64,000 nt of DNA from positions 62,001 through 126,000 of the forward strand of contig URVM01000007.1 in assembly GCA_900551325.1 (NCBI GenBank). The letters are read 5' to 3'. Both the position numbers and the translations under genes were made by a program. Shown here one piece after another: positions 8,948-17,548 of the stretch. Numbering within the stretch: position 1 is the stretch's first letter; each line of letters opens with the position of its first letter. Source of the DNA: an uncultured Eubacteriales bacterium (GTDB taxonomy: Bacteria; Bacillota; Clostridia; Lachnospirales; Cellulosilyticaceae). The notes under the pieces were generated by a model. It searched no databases. It was not told where the DNA came from and worked only from the letters and a program-made list of their open reading frames with translations.

Positions 8948-8969
8948 GTGGATTTTATATGGTTTAGAG

Positions 8970-8996
8970 TAAAGTATCTAAAGGAAAGGTCGATAT
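8970..8996 (+). promoter_or_regulatory. Sigma-28 (SigD/FliA) promoter of flgM operon
   Basis: TAAA at 8970-8973, a 15-base spacer and GTCGATAT at 8989-8996. This fits the sigma-28 pattern TAAA-N15-GCCGATAA, and the flagellin promoter in this window has the same boxes and spacing. It lies 44 bases before flgM and would drive flgM-flgN-flgK-flgK2. Confidence 0.82.
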
Positions 8997-9039
8997 ATAT
9001 TACAGTGGAAGTATTTGATTTAGTGAGAGGAGTACAGGT

Positions 9040-9309
9040 ATGAGAATAACAGGTGTAAATCGCATAAATGAAATATATAAGTCTCAAACAATGAAAGTGG
9101 AGCAGACTAAAGTAACAAAGAAAGACCAAGTTCAACTGTCTACACTAGCAAAGGATTATCAATATGCCTTTAAAGCAGCAAAAGAAGTACCAGATATACG
9201 TGAAAAAGAAGTAGAGTCTATTAAAGAGCGTATAAGTTCTGGTACTTATAATGTAGATGCTAAAGAAGTGTGTGAAAAAATAATGAGCAGATTTGATATG
9301 AAGGGCTAG
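9040..9309 (+). CDS. flgM: Anti-sigma-28 factor FlgM
   Basis: 89-residue FlgM. The family pattern is visible: a poorly ordered N-terminus beginning MRITGVNRINEIY, then DQVQLSTLAKDYQ, and a C-terminal sigma-binding helix region IREKEVESIKERISSGTYNVDAKEVCEKI. FlgM holds sigma-28 inactive until the hook-basal body is complete, then is exported. It sits directly under a sigma-28 promoter, which sets up negative feedback. ATG start with GAGAGGAG upstream. It is followed 6 bases later by flgN. Confidence 0.92.
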   Translation: MRITGVNRINEIYKSQTMKVEQTKVTKKDQVQLSTLAKDYQYAFKAAKEVPDIREKEVESIKERISSGTYNVDAKEVCEKIMSRFDMKG

Positions 9310-9315
9310 GAAGTT

Positions 9316-9825
9316 ATGGCAGGAATTGTATATGATTTGTTAGAAATATTAGAGCATCAAAAAGAATGTTACGAGGGTCTTTTGACCCTCGCAAACTACA
9401 AAACAGAGTCTGTTAAAAATAAAGAACTTGAACTCCTTACTCAAATTGTAGAAAAGGAAGAAGAATTTATTGGTAGAGTCAATTTATTAGATAAAAAAAG
9501 AGAAAGCATGTTAAAAGATATTGCACTTGTAACAGGACTCAAATATGAAGAAATAACTTTAACTAGGTTAGTAGATAAGATGGGGAAAGACCTAGAGATT
9601 AGTGAAGCTTTACTTAAGGTACGAGGGGAAATACTAGAACTTATGGAAGGGCTTAAAGCTCAAAATGAGATTAATAAAATGATTATTGAAGAATCTTTAG
9701 AGTATGTGAACTTCACTATTAATGCTATAAAAAGCACTAAAATGACTCAAATACCTGTAAACTACGGAAGGCCAGGGGAGGAAGAGACACTCCAAACACG
9801 TAGTTTATTTGATAAAAGACAATAG
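9316..9825 (+). CDS. flgN: Flagellar export chaperone FlgN
   Basis: 169-residue mostly helical protein with a long coiled coil (LLEILEHQKECYEGLLTLAN, then KNKELELLTQIVEKEEEFI), as in FlgN. FlgN binds the hook-associated proteins FlgK and FlgL in the cytosol and delivers them to the export gate; its usual neighbours flgM and flgK flank it here. ATG start, RBS overlapping the end of flgM. Two flgK-like genes follow, so the chaperone may serve both. Confidence 0.85.
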   Translation: MAGIVYDLLEILEHQKECYEGLLTLANYKTESVKNKELELLTQIVEKEEEFIGRVNLLDKKRESMLKDIALVTGLKYEEITLTRLVDKMGKDLEISEALLKVRGEILELMEGLKAQNEINKMIIEESLEYVNFTINAIKSTKMTQIPVNYGRPGEEETLQTRSLFDKRQ

Positions 9826-9836
9826 GAGGTGAGATC

Positions 9837-11561
9837 ATGTCATCTATAGCAAGTTTAGGTAGAGCAGCTTCAGGACTTAGAGCGGCACAGACAGGACTTC
9901 AAATAACAGGACATAACCTAAGTAACGTCAATACTAAAGGTTATACAAGACAACAAGCCTTACAACATGATTCAGGTTATATAACCATTGGGCAAAATGG
10001 AGGAAATCTTCAACAAGTTGGACTTGGGGTAAGTATTACAGAGATTAGACAAATTAGGGACGAATTTGCAGATAGAAGATTTCGTACAGAAAACTCTGTT
10101 TTAAATTTCTATACAGCTAAGCAAAGTGCAACAACTGAAATAGAATCTATTTTAGATGAACCTCATGGAGAATCTATTAGTGGGATGATGGAAGATTTTT
10201 GGAAGCAAGTACAAAAACTTTCTACAAATCCATCAGGTGTAGAAGAACGTTTAGCCTTTATTCAAACAGCTGATGTACTAATGAAAAGAGCTAATCAAAT
10301 CATGGATGGGCTTAATGAGTATCAGCAACATGTTAATACCCAAGTTAAAGATACAGTAAATGATATTAATAGAATGCTACATAGTATCCAGGATTTAAAT
10401 GAGTCCATTTCTAAAGCTGAAATAAATGGAGATCATGCCAATGATTTAAGAGACCAGCGCAATCAATTACTTGATGATTTATCTGGACTTATTAACATTG
10501 ATTATTACGAAGGACCAGATGGCAAAGTAGTAGTCAAATCTGAAGGAAGAAACCTAATTGATGGACCTTTTATTATAGAGATGAATACGAAAGTTGTTGG
10601 TAATGGTTCAGGTTTTGTAGTTCCAACATGGAGTGATACAGGTAAAGAAGTATACAAGTTAGATACAGTTGTAAGTAGTGGTACAGGAGATGACACAGGT
10701 AAATTAAAAGGGTTATTAATCGCTAGAGGACCTGTAAATGGTGGACTATCTACTACAACATGGAATGATATTGCGCTTAATGATAAAGAAAGTGTAGATA
10801 AACTTGGCAATAGCTATATTGTACCTAAGTTACAGAAACAATTCTCATCTTTAATAAGTGAGATTGCTAATGTAGTTAATAATACTTTAAGTGGAACAGG
10901 TATCGGAGATCACAAAGGTGCAGCAGGAATTCCTGTATTCATTCCTAAGTATTCAACAGATGGAACTACGCTACCAGACTGTCCTAAGATTGAAGATTTT
11001 ACTATAGATGGTGTAGTAAATGATGTAGAGTATGCAAATAGAATGCAGGCTTATAAAAATAATATTGCTAAACACTTAATAGCAGGGAATATTCAGGTCA
11101 ATCCAGAACTTCTTCAAGATGGAGGATATAATAAGCTTGGTACAGTAAGTAATGATCTTACAACAGGTGACCCAGATAATATAGGGGATAATAGTGTGAT
11201 TACTAAGTTATTAGATGAATGGTCCAAAAGCAGAGAGTGGCCCAAAGAGCCAGAAGGAGGCTGGAAAACTCCAGATGGAAAAGCACCAGCAAGTATGCCG
11301 AATATAAGACATGCAAACTTTATGGATTATTACGCTGAGATGGTATCTGAAGTAGGTTCAGAAGGCTCAGAGTATAAAGGTAAAATCAAAGAAAAGAATA
11401 CTTTAGTTACAACAATAGATAATGAACGTATGGCAATGGGAGCAGTATCCCAAGATGAAGAAATGGCAAGTATGCTTAAGTATCAATATGCCTACAATGC
11501 AGCCGCTAGAATGGTTAATGTATTAGACGGTATGATGGATACCATTATAAACAAAATGTAG
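9837..11561 (+). CDS. flgK: Flagellar hook-associated protein FlgK (first copy)
   Basis: 574-residue hook-filament junction protein. The N-terminus shows the rod/hook signature GHNLSNVNTKGYTRQQ (about residues 25-40), and the C-terminus has the packing helix EEMASMLKYQYAYNAAARMVNVLDGMMDTI. The centre is variable and exposed in known FlgK. It is exported without a signal peptide with FlgN as chaperone. ATG start after AGGAGGTGAG. A second full-length FlgK-like gene follows 9 bases later. This copy keeps the more canonical N-terminal motif, so it is the better candidate for the standard FlgK. Confidence 0.9.
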   Translation: MSSIASLGRAASGLRAAQTGLQITGHNLSNVNTKGYTRQQALQHDSGYITIGQNGGNLQQVGLGVSITEIRQIRDEFADRRFRTENSVLNFYTAKQSATTEIESILDEPHGESISGMMEDFWKQVQKLSTNPSGVEERLAFIQTADVLMKRANQIMDGLNEYQQHVNTQVKDTVNDINRMLHSIQDLNESISKAEINGDHANDLRDQRNQLLDDLSGLINIDYYEGPDGKVVVKSEGRNLIDGPFIIEMNTKVVGNGSGFVVPTWSDTGKEVYKLDTVVSSGTGDDTGKLKGLLIARGPVNGGLSTTTWNDIALNDKESVDKLGNSYIVPKLQKQFSSLISEIANVVNNTLSGTGIGDHKGAAGIPVFIPKYSTDGTTLPDCPKIEDFTIDGVVNDVEYANRMQAYKNNIAKHLIAGNIQVNPELLQDGGYNKLGTVSNDLTTGDPDNIGDNSVITKLLDEWSKSREWPKEPEGGWKTPDGKAPASMPNIRHANFMDYYAEMVSEVGSEGSEYKGKIKEKNTLVTTIDNERMAMGAVSQDEEMASMLKYQYAYNAAARMVNVLDGMMDTIINKM

Positions 11562-11570
11562 GAGGTACAT

Positions 11571-13262
11571 ATGGGATCGGCTTTTTTTGAAATGAATATA
11601 GCTGTTACAGGACTTTTTGCAGCACAAAGAGGACTTGCTGTAACATCTAATAATATAAATAATGCGGCCACAAAAGGTTATTCTAGACAAGTACTTGATC
11701 AAAGAGCAGCTAATGCCCTACCTGGCTATGGTAAAGGAATGATCGGTACAGGTGTTGAAACAACACAAGTAAGAAGAATTAGAGACTCCTACCTAGATCA
11801 AAAGCTTTGGGGACAAAAAGATACATTAGGAGAGTACAAAATAAAGAATGAACAAAACAGTCTAATCGAAAGTATATTTGGTGAGCCAAGTGATGCAGGC
11901 TTTACAAAAGTGTTTGATGATTTATTTTCTTCTATTAATGATCTAACTAAGTTACCAAGTGAAGGGGAAAGACAAGATGCCCTAAGACAAATGGCCATTA
12001 GTTTTACTAAATACTATAATTCAGCATCTGGGAAGCTTACAGAGTATCAAAGAGACTTAAACTTTGAACTTAAAAGCAAGGTAGAAGAACTGAATAACTT
12101 AGTTACACGTATTACAAGTCTTAATGATCAAATCTATAGAGCAGAACTCACTGGAGATATAGCTAATACACTACGAGATGAAAGAGAACTTTGCGTAGAT
12201 CGTCTCTCACAAATTGTGAATGTAGATGCACAAGAAATTGAAGTTACAAGACCAGATGGGCAAAAGGATAAACAATTCCAAATCAAAATGAATGGTCAAG
12301 TACTTGTCGATCATACTTTTGGAAGACTTATGAAAGTTTCATCAAGAGCAGAAGGCGATAAAAATAACCCTGAAGATGGAGAAGGCCTATACGATGTAAT
12401 GTGGGAAGATGGACTTACCTTCTACATGAATGACAAAGACCTTTCAGGTGAACTCAAAGGCATTATTGATATGCGAGATGGTAGAGGAAGCAGTAGCTTT
12501 ACTGTAGATGGTGTAGAACAAGATCCTGCTGTAAAGTACAAAGGCATACCATACTATATCAATAAGTTAAATCAATTTGTTCAAACCTTTGCTAAGAGCA
12601 TGAATGAAGTCTATAACCAAGATAAAGATGGTAAACAAGTACTTACTGATTTTGAACTTAAAAATGGAACAACAGTAGGTGGAGGTACCTCAGTTAAAGT
12701 ACCTAAATATCTTATGTTCTCTTTTACAGAAGGTAATGAGAAAACTCCAGCAAATATTGAAGACTTATTACTCAAAGGCCAAGATGGCAAAGTAATTGTA
12801 GATGCTGATGGCGTAGCTCAAATTGACTATAGTAAAATTACAGCAAAGGAATTTTCTATTTCAGCAGATATACTTGAAAGTGGCTCAAATATTCGTACCA
12901 ACTACGAACACGACCCACTAGAAGGAAAAAATCCAAATCCAAGTAATAACGACCTTCTCCTAGCATTAGCAGGCCAAAAGAATAATAGGAAAATGTTTAA
13001 AGATGGTGATCCTAAAGACTTTATGGTATCTATGTTTAGTGAATTAGGGATTAATGCTAAAGAAGCAGCCATGTATGAGACAACTCAAACAAACGTAATC
13101 ACTACAATAGAAAATCAAAGACTAGCTGTATCACAAGTAGATACAAATGAAGAATTTATTAATCTAGTTAAGTACAATCAAGCCTATCAAGCAGCAGCAA
13201 AAGTGCTTACGACTATAGATGGTATTTATGAGACAACTATCTTTAAGCTTGGAAGCTGGTAA
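11571..13262 (+). CDS. flgK: Second FlgK-like hook-associated protein
   Basis: 563-residue paralogue of the gene just upstream. Its N-terminus reads TSNNINNAATKGYSRQV (about residues 26-42), a variant of the hook-family motif, and the C-terminus carries NEEFINLVKYNQAYQAAAKVLTTIDGIYETTI. Both halves needed for axial packing are present, so it is not a fragment. The middle differs strongly from the first copy in sequence. ATG start with AGGAGGTAC upstream; same transcript as flgM-flgN-flgK. It could form an extra junction layer, an alternative junction, or replace the first copy under some conditions; the sequence does not tell. Confidence 0.85.
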   Translation: MGSAFFEMNIAVTGLFAAQRGLAVTSNNINNAATKGYSRQVLDQRAANALPGYGKGMIGTGVETTQVRRIRDSYLDQKLWGQKDTLGEYKIKNEQNSLIESIFGEPSDAGFTKVFDDLFSSINDLTKLPSEGERQDALRQMAISFTKYYNSASGKLTEYQRDLNFELKSKVEELNNLVTRITSLNDQIYRAELTGDIANTLRDERELCVDRLSQIVNVDAQEIEVTRPDGQKDKQFQIKMNGQVLVDHTFGRLMKVSSRAEGDKNNPEDGEGLYDVMWEDGLTFYMNDKDLSGELKGIIDMRDGRGSSSFTVDGVEQDPAVKYKGIPYYINKLNQFVQTFAKSMNEVYNQDKDGKQVLTDFELKNGTTVGGGTSVKVPKYLMFSFTEGNEKTPANIEDLLLKGQDGKVIVDADGVAQIDYSKITAKEFSISADILESGSNIRTNYEHDPLEGKNPNPSNNDLLLALAGQKNNRKMFKDGDPKDFMVSMFSELGINAKEAAMYETTQTNVITTIENQRLAVSQVDTNEEFINLVKYNQAYQAAAKVLTTIDGIYETTIFKLGSW

Positions 13263-13484
13263 GGTAAAGAGTTGGTAAATTAGAACGTTGAAAGATTGGT
13301 AAGAAGTAGAGTAGTAAGGTATTATAATTTAAAAGATAAAATAACTAGAAATCAGATAATAAATATAAGAAGACTACTAAAGATTAGATACATTAGTAGG
13401 AAGATATATATAGTGTAAGTAGCTAAATAGATTATGGATAGGTACAAGAATAGATAATATGCAACAGAAGAAAGAAGGTGGACT

Positions 13485-14714
13485 ATGCGTATTACACAAG
13501 GAATGATTCAAAACAGCTCCCTCAATACCATGTATAATAATATGGGTAACCTAAACAATCTTTACAATCAAATGAATACTCTCAAAAAAATTCAACGTCC
13601 TTCAGATGATCCAATCATAGCAGGCCGTTCCCTTAAGCTTCGCCTTAACGTAATGGAAGCGGAGCAGTACTCAGGAAACGTAGATGAGGCTACATCTTGG
13701 ATGAGTGTAACAGAAGCCGCACTTAAAAATACAACAGAAATTATTAAAGATATTCGTACACGCTGTGTTCAAGCAAGTAATGGAACACTTACACCAGAAG
13801 ATAGACTAAAGATTGTGTCTGATATGGAACAACTCTACAGTCAGCTCAAACAAGAATCCAATGTAACTTATGCAGGAAGATATGTGTTCTCAGGATATAA
13901 AACAGATCAACCTGTCTTCTTTGAAAAAGCTACTAAGCTTGAAAAGGACGTAACTCTTGCGGCTGATATGAAGCTTACAGGAGATACGAAAGTAAGTGGT
14001 AATATTACTATTCCAAAAGATACAGTGATTACTGAAGATATTACACTTCCAGCAGGTTCAGCTGTTACACCAGCTGCTCCAGGAAATGCTGATGTTGTAT
14101 ATAATGGAGACGGAACAATTACTATTAAAGCAAGTACTGCTAATCCACCAACAGGTGCACAAGCAGATATTATCATTTCAGGTGGAACTATACCAGATAA
14201 CACAACATTACCTAAAGGGACAAAACTACCAGAAGGCATAGAATTACCAGCAGGTACACTTAACCCATATGTACATGGATATAGCCAAGGACAAAACATT
14301 GAGTATGAAATAGGGGTCAATAACACCCTTAACGTAAATACTTTAGGTATGCCTGAAATGATGCATGAGTTGCTTGGTAATATTGAGGACATGATTGCTA
14401 AAATAGGTGATGAAAATATTACAGATGAACAGCTCAATCAAGTATTTACAGAAATGATTGAACATATGGATGAACGCCTTAAAGAAACATCTAAAATGAC
14501 AGCTGATTTAGGAAGTAAGCAAAATAGACTAGAGTACACACAGTTACGTTTAAAAGATGATAAGACAAACTTTACAGAACTCCTTTCAAATACAGAAGAT
14601 GTAGATTTAGAAGAAGTTTATGTAGAATTTAATGCTCAATATATGATTTATCAAAGTGGCTTACAAGCTACATCAAAGATTATTATGAATACATTAGCAG
14701 ATTTTTTAAAATAG
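13485..14714 (+). CDS. flgL: Flagellar hook-associated protein FlgL with internal insert
   Basis: 409-residue hook-filament junction protein. The N-terminus (MRITQGMIQNSSLNTMYNNM, then KKIQRPSDDP and DEATSWMSVTEAALKNT) and the C-terminus (LEEVYVEFNAQYMIYQSGLQATSKIIMNTLADFLK) match FlgL/flagellin-type helices. Between about residues 150 and 265 lies a low-complexity insert of short beta-like units containing repeated IPKDT, LPAGS, LPKGT, LPEGI and LPAGT turns, making the protein longer than a typical FlgL of about 300 residues. ATG start with GAAGGTGG upstream. It is preceded by a 222-base gap and followed by its own terminator. Confidence 0.88.
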   Translation: MRITQGMIQNSSLNTMYNNMGNLNNLYNQMNTLKKIQRPSDDPIIAGRSLKLRLNVMEAEQYSGNVDEATSWMSVTEAALKNTTEIIKDIRTRCVQASNGTLTPEDRLKIVSDMEQLYSQLKQESNVTYAGRYVFSGYKTDQPVFFEKATKLEKDVTLAADMKLTGDTKVSGNITIPKDTVITEDITLPAGSAVTPAAPGNADVVYNGDGTITIKASTANPPTGAQADIIISGGTIPDNTTLPKGTKLPEGIELPAGTLNPYVHGYSQGQNIEYEIGVNNTLNVNTLGMPEMMHELLGNIEDMIAKIGDENITDEQLNQVFTEMIEHMDERLKETSKMTADLGSKQNRLEYTQLRLKDDKTNFTELLSNTEDVDLEEVYVEFNAQYMIYQSGLQATSKIIMNTLADFLK

Positions 14715-14728
14715 AAATAAGAAGGATT

Positions 14729-14768
14729 GAAAGCTATATGCATCCAAAGGTTGTCATATAGCTTTTCA
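14729..14768 (+). terminator. Probable terminator after flgL
   Basis: AAAGCTATATG and CATATAGCTTT form an 11-bp stem around a 14-base loop, followed by TTTTCATTT. The T-run is short, so termination may be partial. Confidence 0.6.
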
Positions 14769-14843
14769 TTTATTAAATTAGAGTAATACAAATAAAAGAG
14801 GGAATATAAAGTCATCCTATGTAAAAGATAAGGAGAGGGAATT

Positions 14844-15278
14844 ATGAAAATAGCAACACGCTTTGGTGAAATGGAAATAGATGAAAATAAAATGATTTAC
14901 TTTAAAGAAGGATTGCCAGGCTTTGAAAGGTTAAAACAATTTATTTTATTAGAAGATGAAGAAAGTAACTTTTGTTATTTACAATCAGTAGAAGATAAAG
15001 ACATTGCCTTTACAATTATAAGTCCTGAGTATGTAAAAGCAGATTATGCACCACACATTGGAGAAAGCTACTTCGAGAAGCTTGGTGGAGGGGCAACAGA
15101 TGAGTTTGTACTTTATAATATTATTACTTTAAGAAATCCCATTGAAGAAAGTACAATCAACTTGCAAGCGCCACTACTTATTCATATTGATAAGCGTCTA
15201 GGTGTACAAGTGATTGTAGAAGATAAGCACTATAAAGTAAGAGAAAATCTAATGAAACTTATAAAAGAAAGGAGCTAG
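14844..15278 (+). CDS. fliW: Flagellar assembly factor FliW
   Basis: 144-residue FliW. Typical features are the N-terminal KIATRFGEMEIDENKMIYFKEGLPGFE-like region (only the family pattern is cited) and the LYNIITLRNP and INLQAPLLIH segments. In Bacillus FliW binds free flagellin and also CsrA; when flagellin is scarce it sequesters CsrA, freeing flagellin mRNA for translation. ATG start after AAGGAGAGGG. It is 4 bases from csrA and just upstream of the flagellin gene, so all three parts of the switch are adjacent. Confidence 0.92.
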   Translation: MKIATRFGEMEIDENKMIYFKEGLPGFERLKQFILLEDEESNFCYLQSVEDKDIAFTIISPEYVKADYAPHIGESYFEKLGGGATDEFVLYNIITLRNPIEESTINLQAPLLIHIDKRLGVQVIVEDKHYKVRENLMKLIKERS

Positions 15279-15282
15279 GTAG

Positions 15283-15516
15283 ATGCTTGCACTTACAAGG
15301 AAAAAGGACGAAGCAGTTATTATAAATGGAGATATAGAAATTCGTATCTTAGATATTCAAGATGGAAAAGTTAAACTCGGTATATCAGCACCCAAAGAAG
15401 TGACCATCCATAGAGAAGAAGTATATGCTGAAATTCAAGACAATAACAAAGAAGCATCAACAGTAGCAGAGACAACTATAAAAGACTTTAAAAATTTATT
15501 CAACAAAAAGATATAA
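15283..15516 (+). CDS. csrA: Translational regulator CsrA
   Basis: 77-residue CsrA, beginning MLALTRKKDEAVIINGDIEI, with the GISAPKEVTIHREEVY segment that forms the RNA-binding edge of the dimer. The C-terminal extension after residue 50 is in the normal range for Gram-positive CsrA, where it is bound by FliW. CsrA binds GGA-containing hairpins in leaders and blocks ribosome binding. ATG start, AAAGGAG within the end of fliW. The downstream flagellin leader carries two well-formed candidate CsrA sites. Confidence 0.93.
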   Translation: MLALTRKKDEAVIINGDIEIRILDIQDGKVKLGISAPKEVTIHREEVYAEIQDNNKEASTVAETTIKDFKNLFNKKI

Positions 15517-15534
15517 AATTTTAGATTAAAAGTA

Positions 15535-15561
15535 TAAACTTGTCCCACATTAAGTCGATAT
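15535..15561 (+). promoter_or_regulatory. Sigma-28 promoter of flagellin gene
   Basis: TAAA at 15535-15538, exactly 15 spacer bases, then GTCGATAT at 15554-15561. The boxes and spacing are identical to the flgM promoter in this window. Transcription would begin about 15570, giving a leader of roughly 80 bases that includes the CsrA-type hairpins. Confidence 0.88.
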
Positions 15562-15613
15562 ATAAGATGAAAGAAAAGTTAATTGGCCAAATTTAACTTA
15601 CAAAATAAAACTA

Positions 15614-15645
15614 GGCAAGGATGCCGAACATTCCAAGGAGGGAAT
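15614..15645 (+). promoter_or_regulatory. Twin CsrA-binding hairpins in flagellin leader
   Basis: Two consecutive small hairpins each show GGA in a six-base loop. The first is GGC-AAGGAT-GCC (15614-15625), matching the CsrA consensus ARGGAUG. The second is ATTCC-AAGGAG-GGAAT (15630-15645), with a perfect 5-bp stem and the Shine-Dalgarno sequence in its loop, 6 bases before the ATG. The GGA triplets are 18 bases apart, a spacing suited to one CsrA dimer binding both. This parallels the two CsrA sites on the B. subtilis hag leader. Confidence 0.8.
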
Positions 15646-15650
15646 AAATT

Positions 15651-17369
15651 ATGATTATCAATCACAATATGCAAGCACTTAACGCTCATAGACAAATGGG
15701 TACAAACGCAATAAATGCTCAAAAATCAATGGAGAAATTATCTTCAGGTTTAAGAATTAATCGTGCAGGTGATGATGCAGCTGGTCTTGCAATCTCAGAA
15801 AAAATGAGAGGTCAAATCCGTGGTCTTGACCAAGCATCAAGAAATGCTCAAGATGGTATTTCTCTTATCCAAACAGCTGAAGGTGCTTTAAATGAAACAC
15901 ATTCAATTCTTCAACGTATGAGAGAATTAGCAGTTCAATCAGGAAATGATACAAATACAGAGACAGATAGAAAAGAAATTCAAAAAGAGATAGAACAGTT
16001 AACATCAGAAATTAACCGTATTGGTAACACAACTCAATTTAATGAGAAAAATTTATTAAATGGAGACTTATCAAGTAAATATGTAGTTAACGAAGCAGTA
16101 ACAAAACCAGCAGAAACAATAACACAAACACTTGCTAAAGATGGTACTGTTAATGTAGGAGCAGACCCTGTTACTTGGAGTGGTAACTCAAGTGCTAATT
16201 TTAATATAGGTATTACTGGTACAGCAGATAATGGATTAGATTGGACAAACATTGACACAGCAGAAACAAATACTATTACGATTACTAGAGATACAGAGAA
16301 TGGATTTTCTGTAGATATTACAGCTACTGATGGAACTGCAAACACAGTTACTGTAGCTGCTGATGCAGTTGCATTTGATCCAAATACAAATACATATTCT
16401 TATAATAGCCAAGGAATATCTTTTTCATTTAAAAAAGAGGACTTAGCTAATTGGGAAGTTGGACAAAATGTAACTATAGATTTAAATACTGTAGCTGGTG
16501 CAGGTACTAGTGTAACAGGTACCACTTCAACAGTAGCAAATAAACAAGACTTCTCAGTAACAGGTACAAATACTACTGGCTTAAATGCATCAATAAGTAA
16601 TATTACCATTAGTGGTTCTAGTCTAGAGGGATTAGATAATATTGATGTTAGATTTGATGAGGCTGCTGGACAGTTAGTTGTAAAACTTATGAATGGTACT
16701 GACGCATTAGCTGAATATACATTTTCAGCAGCAGCAGGTGATACAATAAACTTTGAAGCTGATGGTGTAAAATTTGATTTTACAACTGCTGCAGCTTCAA
16801 CAGGTACAGATGCAGTAGTAAGTGGTAACTTTAAGTTAGAAACTGAACAAAAAGAAGTAACACTAAAACCTGAAGTGACTACACCAGCTGAGACTGAAGA
16901 TCACTCATTAAAATTCCAAATTGGTGCTAACAAAGATCAATCTATGAGTGTAGAAATTAATGATATACGTGCAAATGCTCTAGGGTTAACAGGAAAAGTA
17001 GGCGATACTGGATTTTCAGCTAATAATAATGTAACTAATGGAACTAATAATACAGCTGAAGAGGCAGCATTAGATGTTACATCACAAGAGAATGCAAATA
17101 ATGCCATTGAAGTTATCAATCAGGCTATAAATCAAGTATCAAGTGAAAGATCTAAATTAGGAGCTGCTCAAAATCGTCTTGAACATACAATTAACAACTT
17201 AGGTACATCATCAGAGAATTTAACAGCAGCAGAATCACGTATCCGTGACGTAGATATGGCTAAAGAAATGATGGAAATGTCTAAAAATAATATTCTTAGC
17301 CAAGCTTCTCAAGCTATGCTTGCTCAAGCTAACCAAGCACCACAACAAGTACTTCAATTATTAAGATAA
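15651..17369 (+). CDS. hag: Flagellin
   Basis: 572-residue flagellin. The conserved N-terminal D0/D1 region runs from MIINHNMQALNAHRQMG through SSGLRINRAGDDAAGLAIS and QDGISLIQTAEGAL to about residue 140. The conserved C-terminal region begins about residue 480 and ends SQAMLAQANQAPQQVLQLLR. The central 340 residues are Thr/Ser/Asn/Ala-rich and would be surface exposed; many Ser and Thr there could be glycosylated. Driven by a sigma-28 promoter and probably controlled by CsrA on the leader. ATG start with AAGGAGGG. The chaperone FliS is encoded 2.5 kb downstream. Confidence 0.96.
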   Translation: MIINHNMQALNAHRQMGTNAINAQKSMEKLSSGLRINRAGDDAAGLAISEKMRGQIRGLDQASRNAQDGISLIQTAEGALNETHSILQRMRELAVQSGNDTNTETDRKEIQKEIEQLTSEINRIGNTTQFNEKNLLNGDLSSKYVVNEAVTKPAETITQTLAKDGTVNVGADPVTWSGNSSANFNIGITGTADNGLDWTNIDTAETNTITITRDTENGFSVDITATDGTANTVTVAADAVAFDPNTNTYSYNSQGISFSFKKEDLANWEVGQNVTIDLNTVAGAGTSVTGTTSTVANKQDFSVTGTNTTGLNASISNITISGSSLEGLDNIDVRFDEAAGQLVVKLMNGTDALAEYTFSAAAGDTINFEADGVKFDFTTAAASTGTDAVVSGNFKLETEQKEVTLKPEVTTPAETEDHSLKFQIGANKDQSMSVEINDIRANALGLTGKVGDTGFSANNNVTNGTNNTAEEAALDVTSQENANNAIEVINQAINQVSSERSKLGAAQNRLEHTINNLGTSSENLTAAESRIRDVDMAKEMMEMSKNNILSQASQAMLAQANQAPQQVLQLLR

Positions 17370-17387
17370 TTAAAGTTCTAAAATATT

Positions 17388-17421
17388 AGAGGATTGAGAC
17401 TAACTCTCAATCCTCTTTTTT
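17388..17421 (+). terminator. Intrinsic terminator after flagellin
   Basis: AGAGGATTGAG and CTCAATCCTCT form an 11-bp perfect stem with a short ACTAA-type loop, followed by TTTTTT. It closes the monocistronic flagellin transcript. Confidence 0.92.
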
Positions 17422-17477
17422 AGATGGTTATATTTTGTATCAAATACAATTATCTAGATATAAGTGTAATATAAACT

Positions 17478-17504
17478 TAAGTTTCTTTATTATTTAACCG
17501 ATGA
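17478..17504 (+). promoter_or_regulatory. Possible sigma-28 promoter of flaG-fliD-fliS
   Basis: TAAG at 17478-17481, 15 spacer bases, then ACCGATGA at 17497-17504. The spacing is the same as the two strong sigma-28 promoters in the window, but each box deviates from consensus, so the call is tentative. It would start transcription about 40 bases before flaG. Confidence 0.45.
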
Positions 17505-17548
17505 AATATATAAAAGAATTATTTTACATGACCGTGGGGGATTAATCT

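Noticed and set aside
13907..14437. Long minus-strand frame opposite flgL (176 codons)
   Set aside because: It lies wholly inside flgL, matches no family, and has hydrophobic low-complexity content typical of a shadow of the repeat-like insert.
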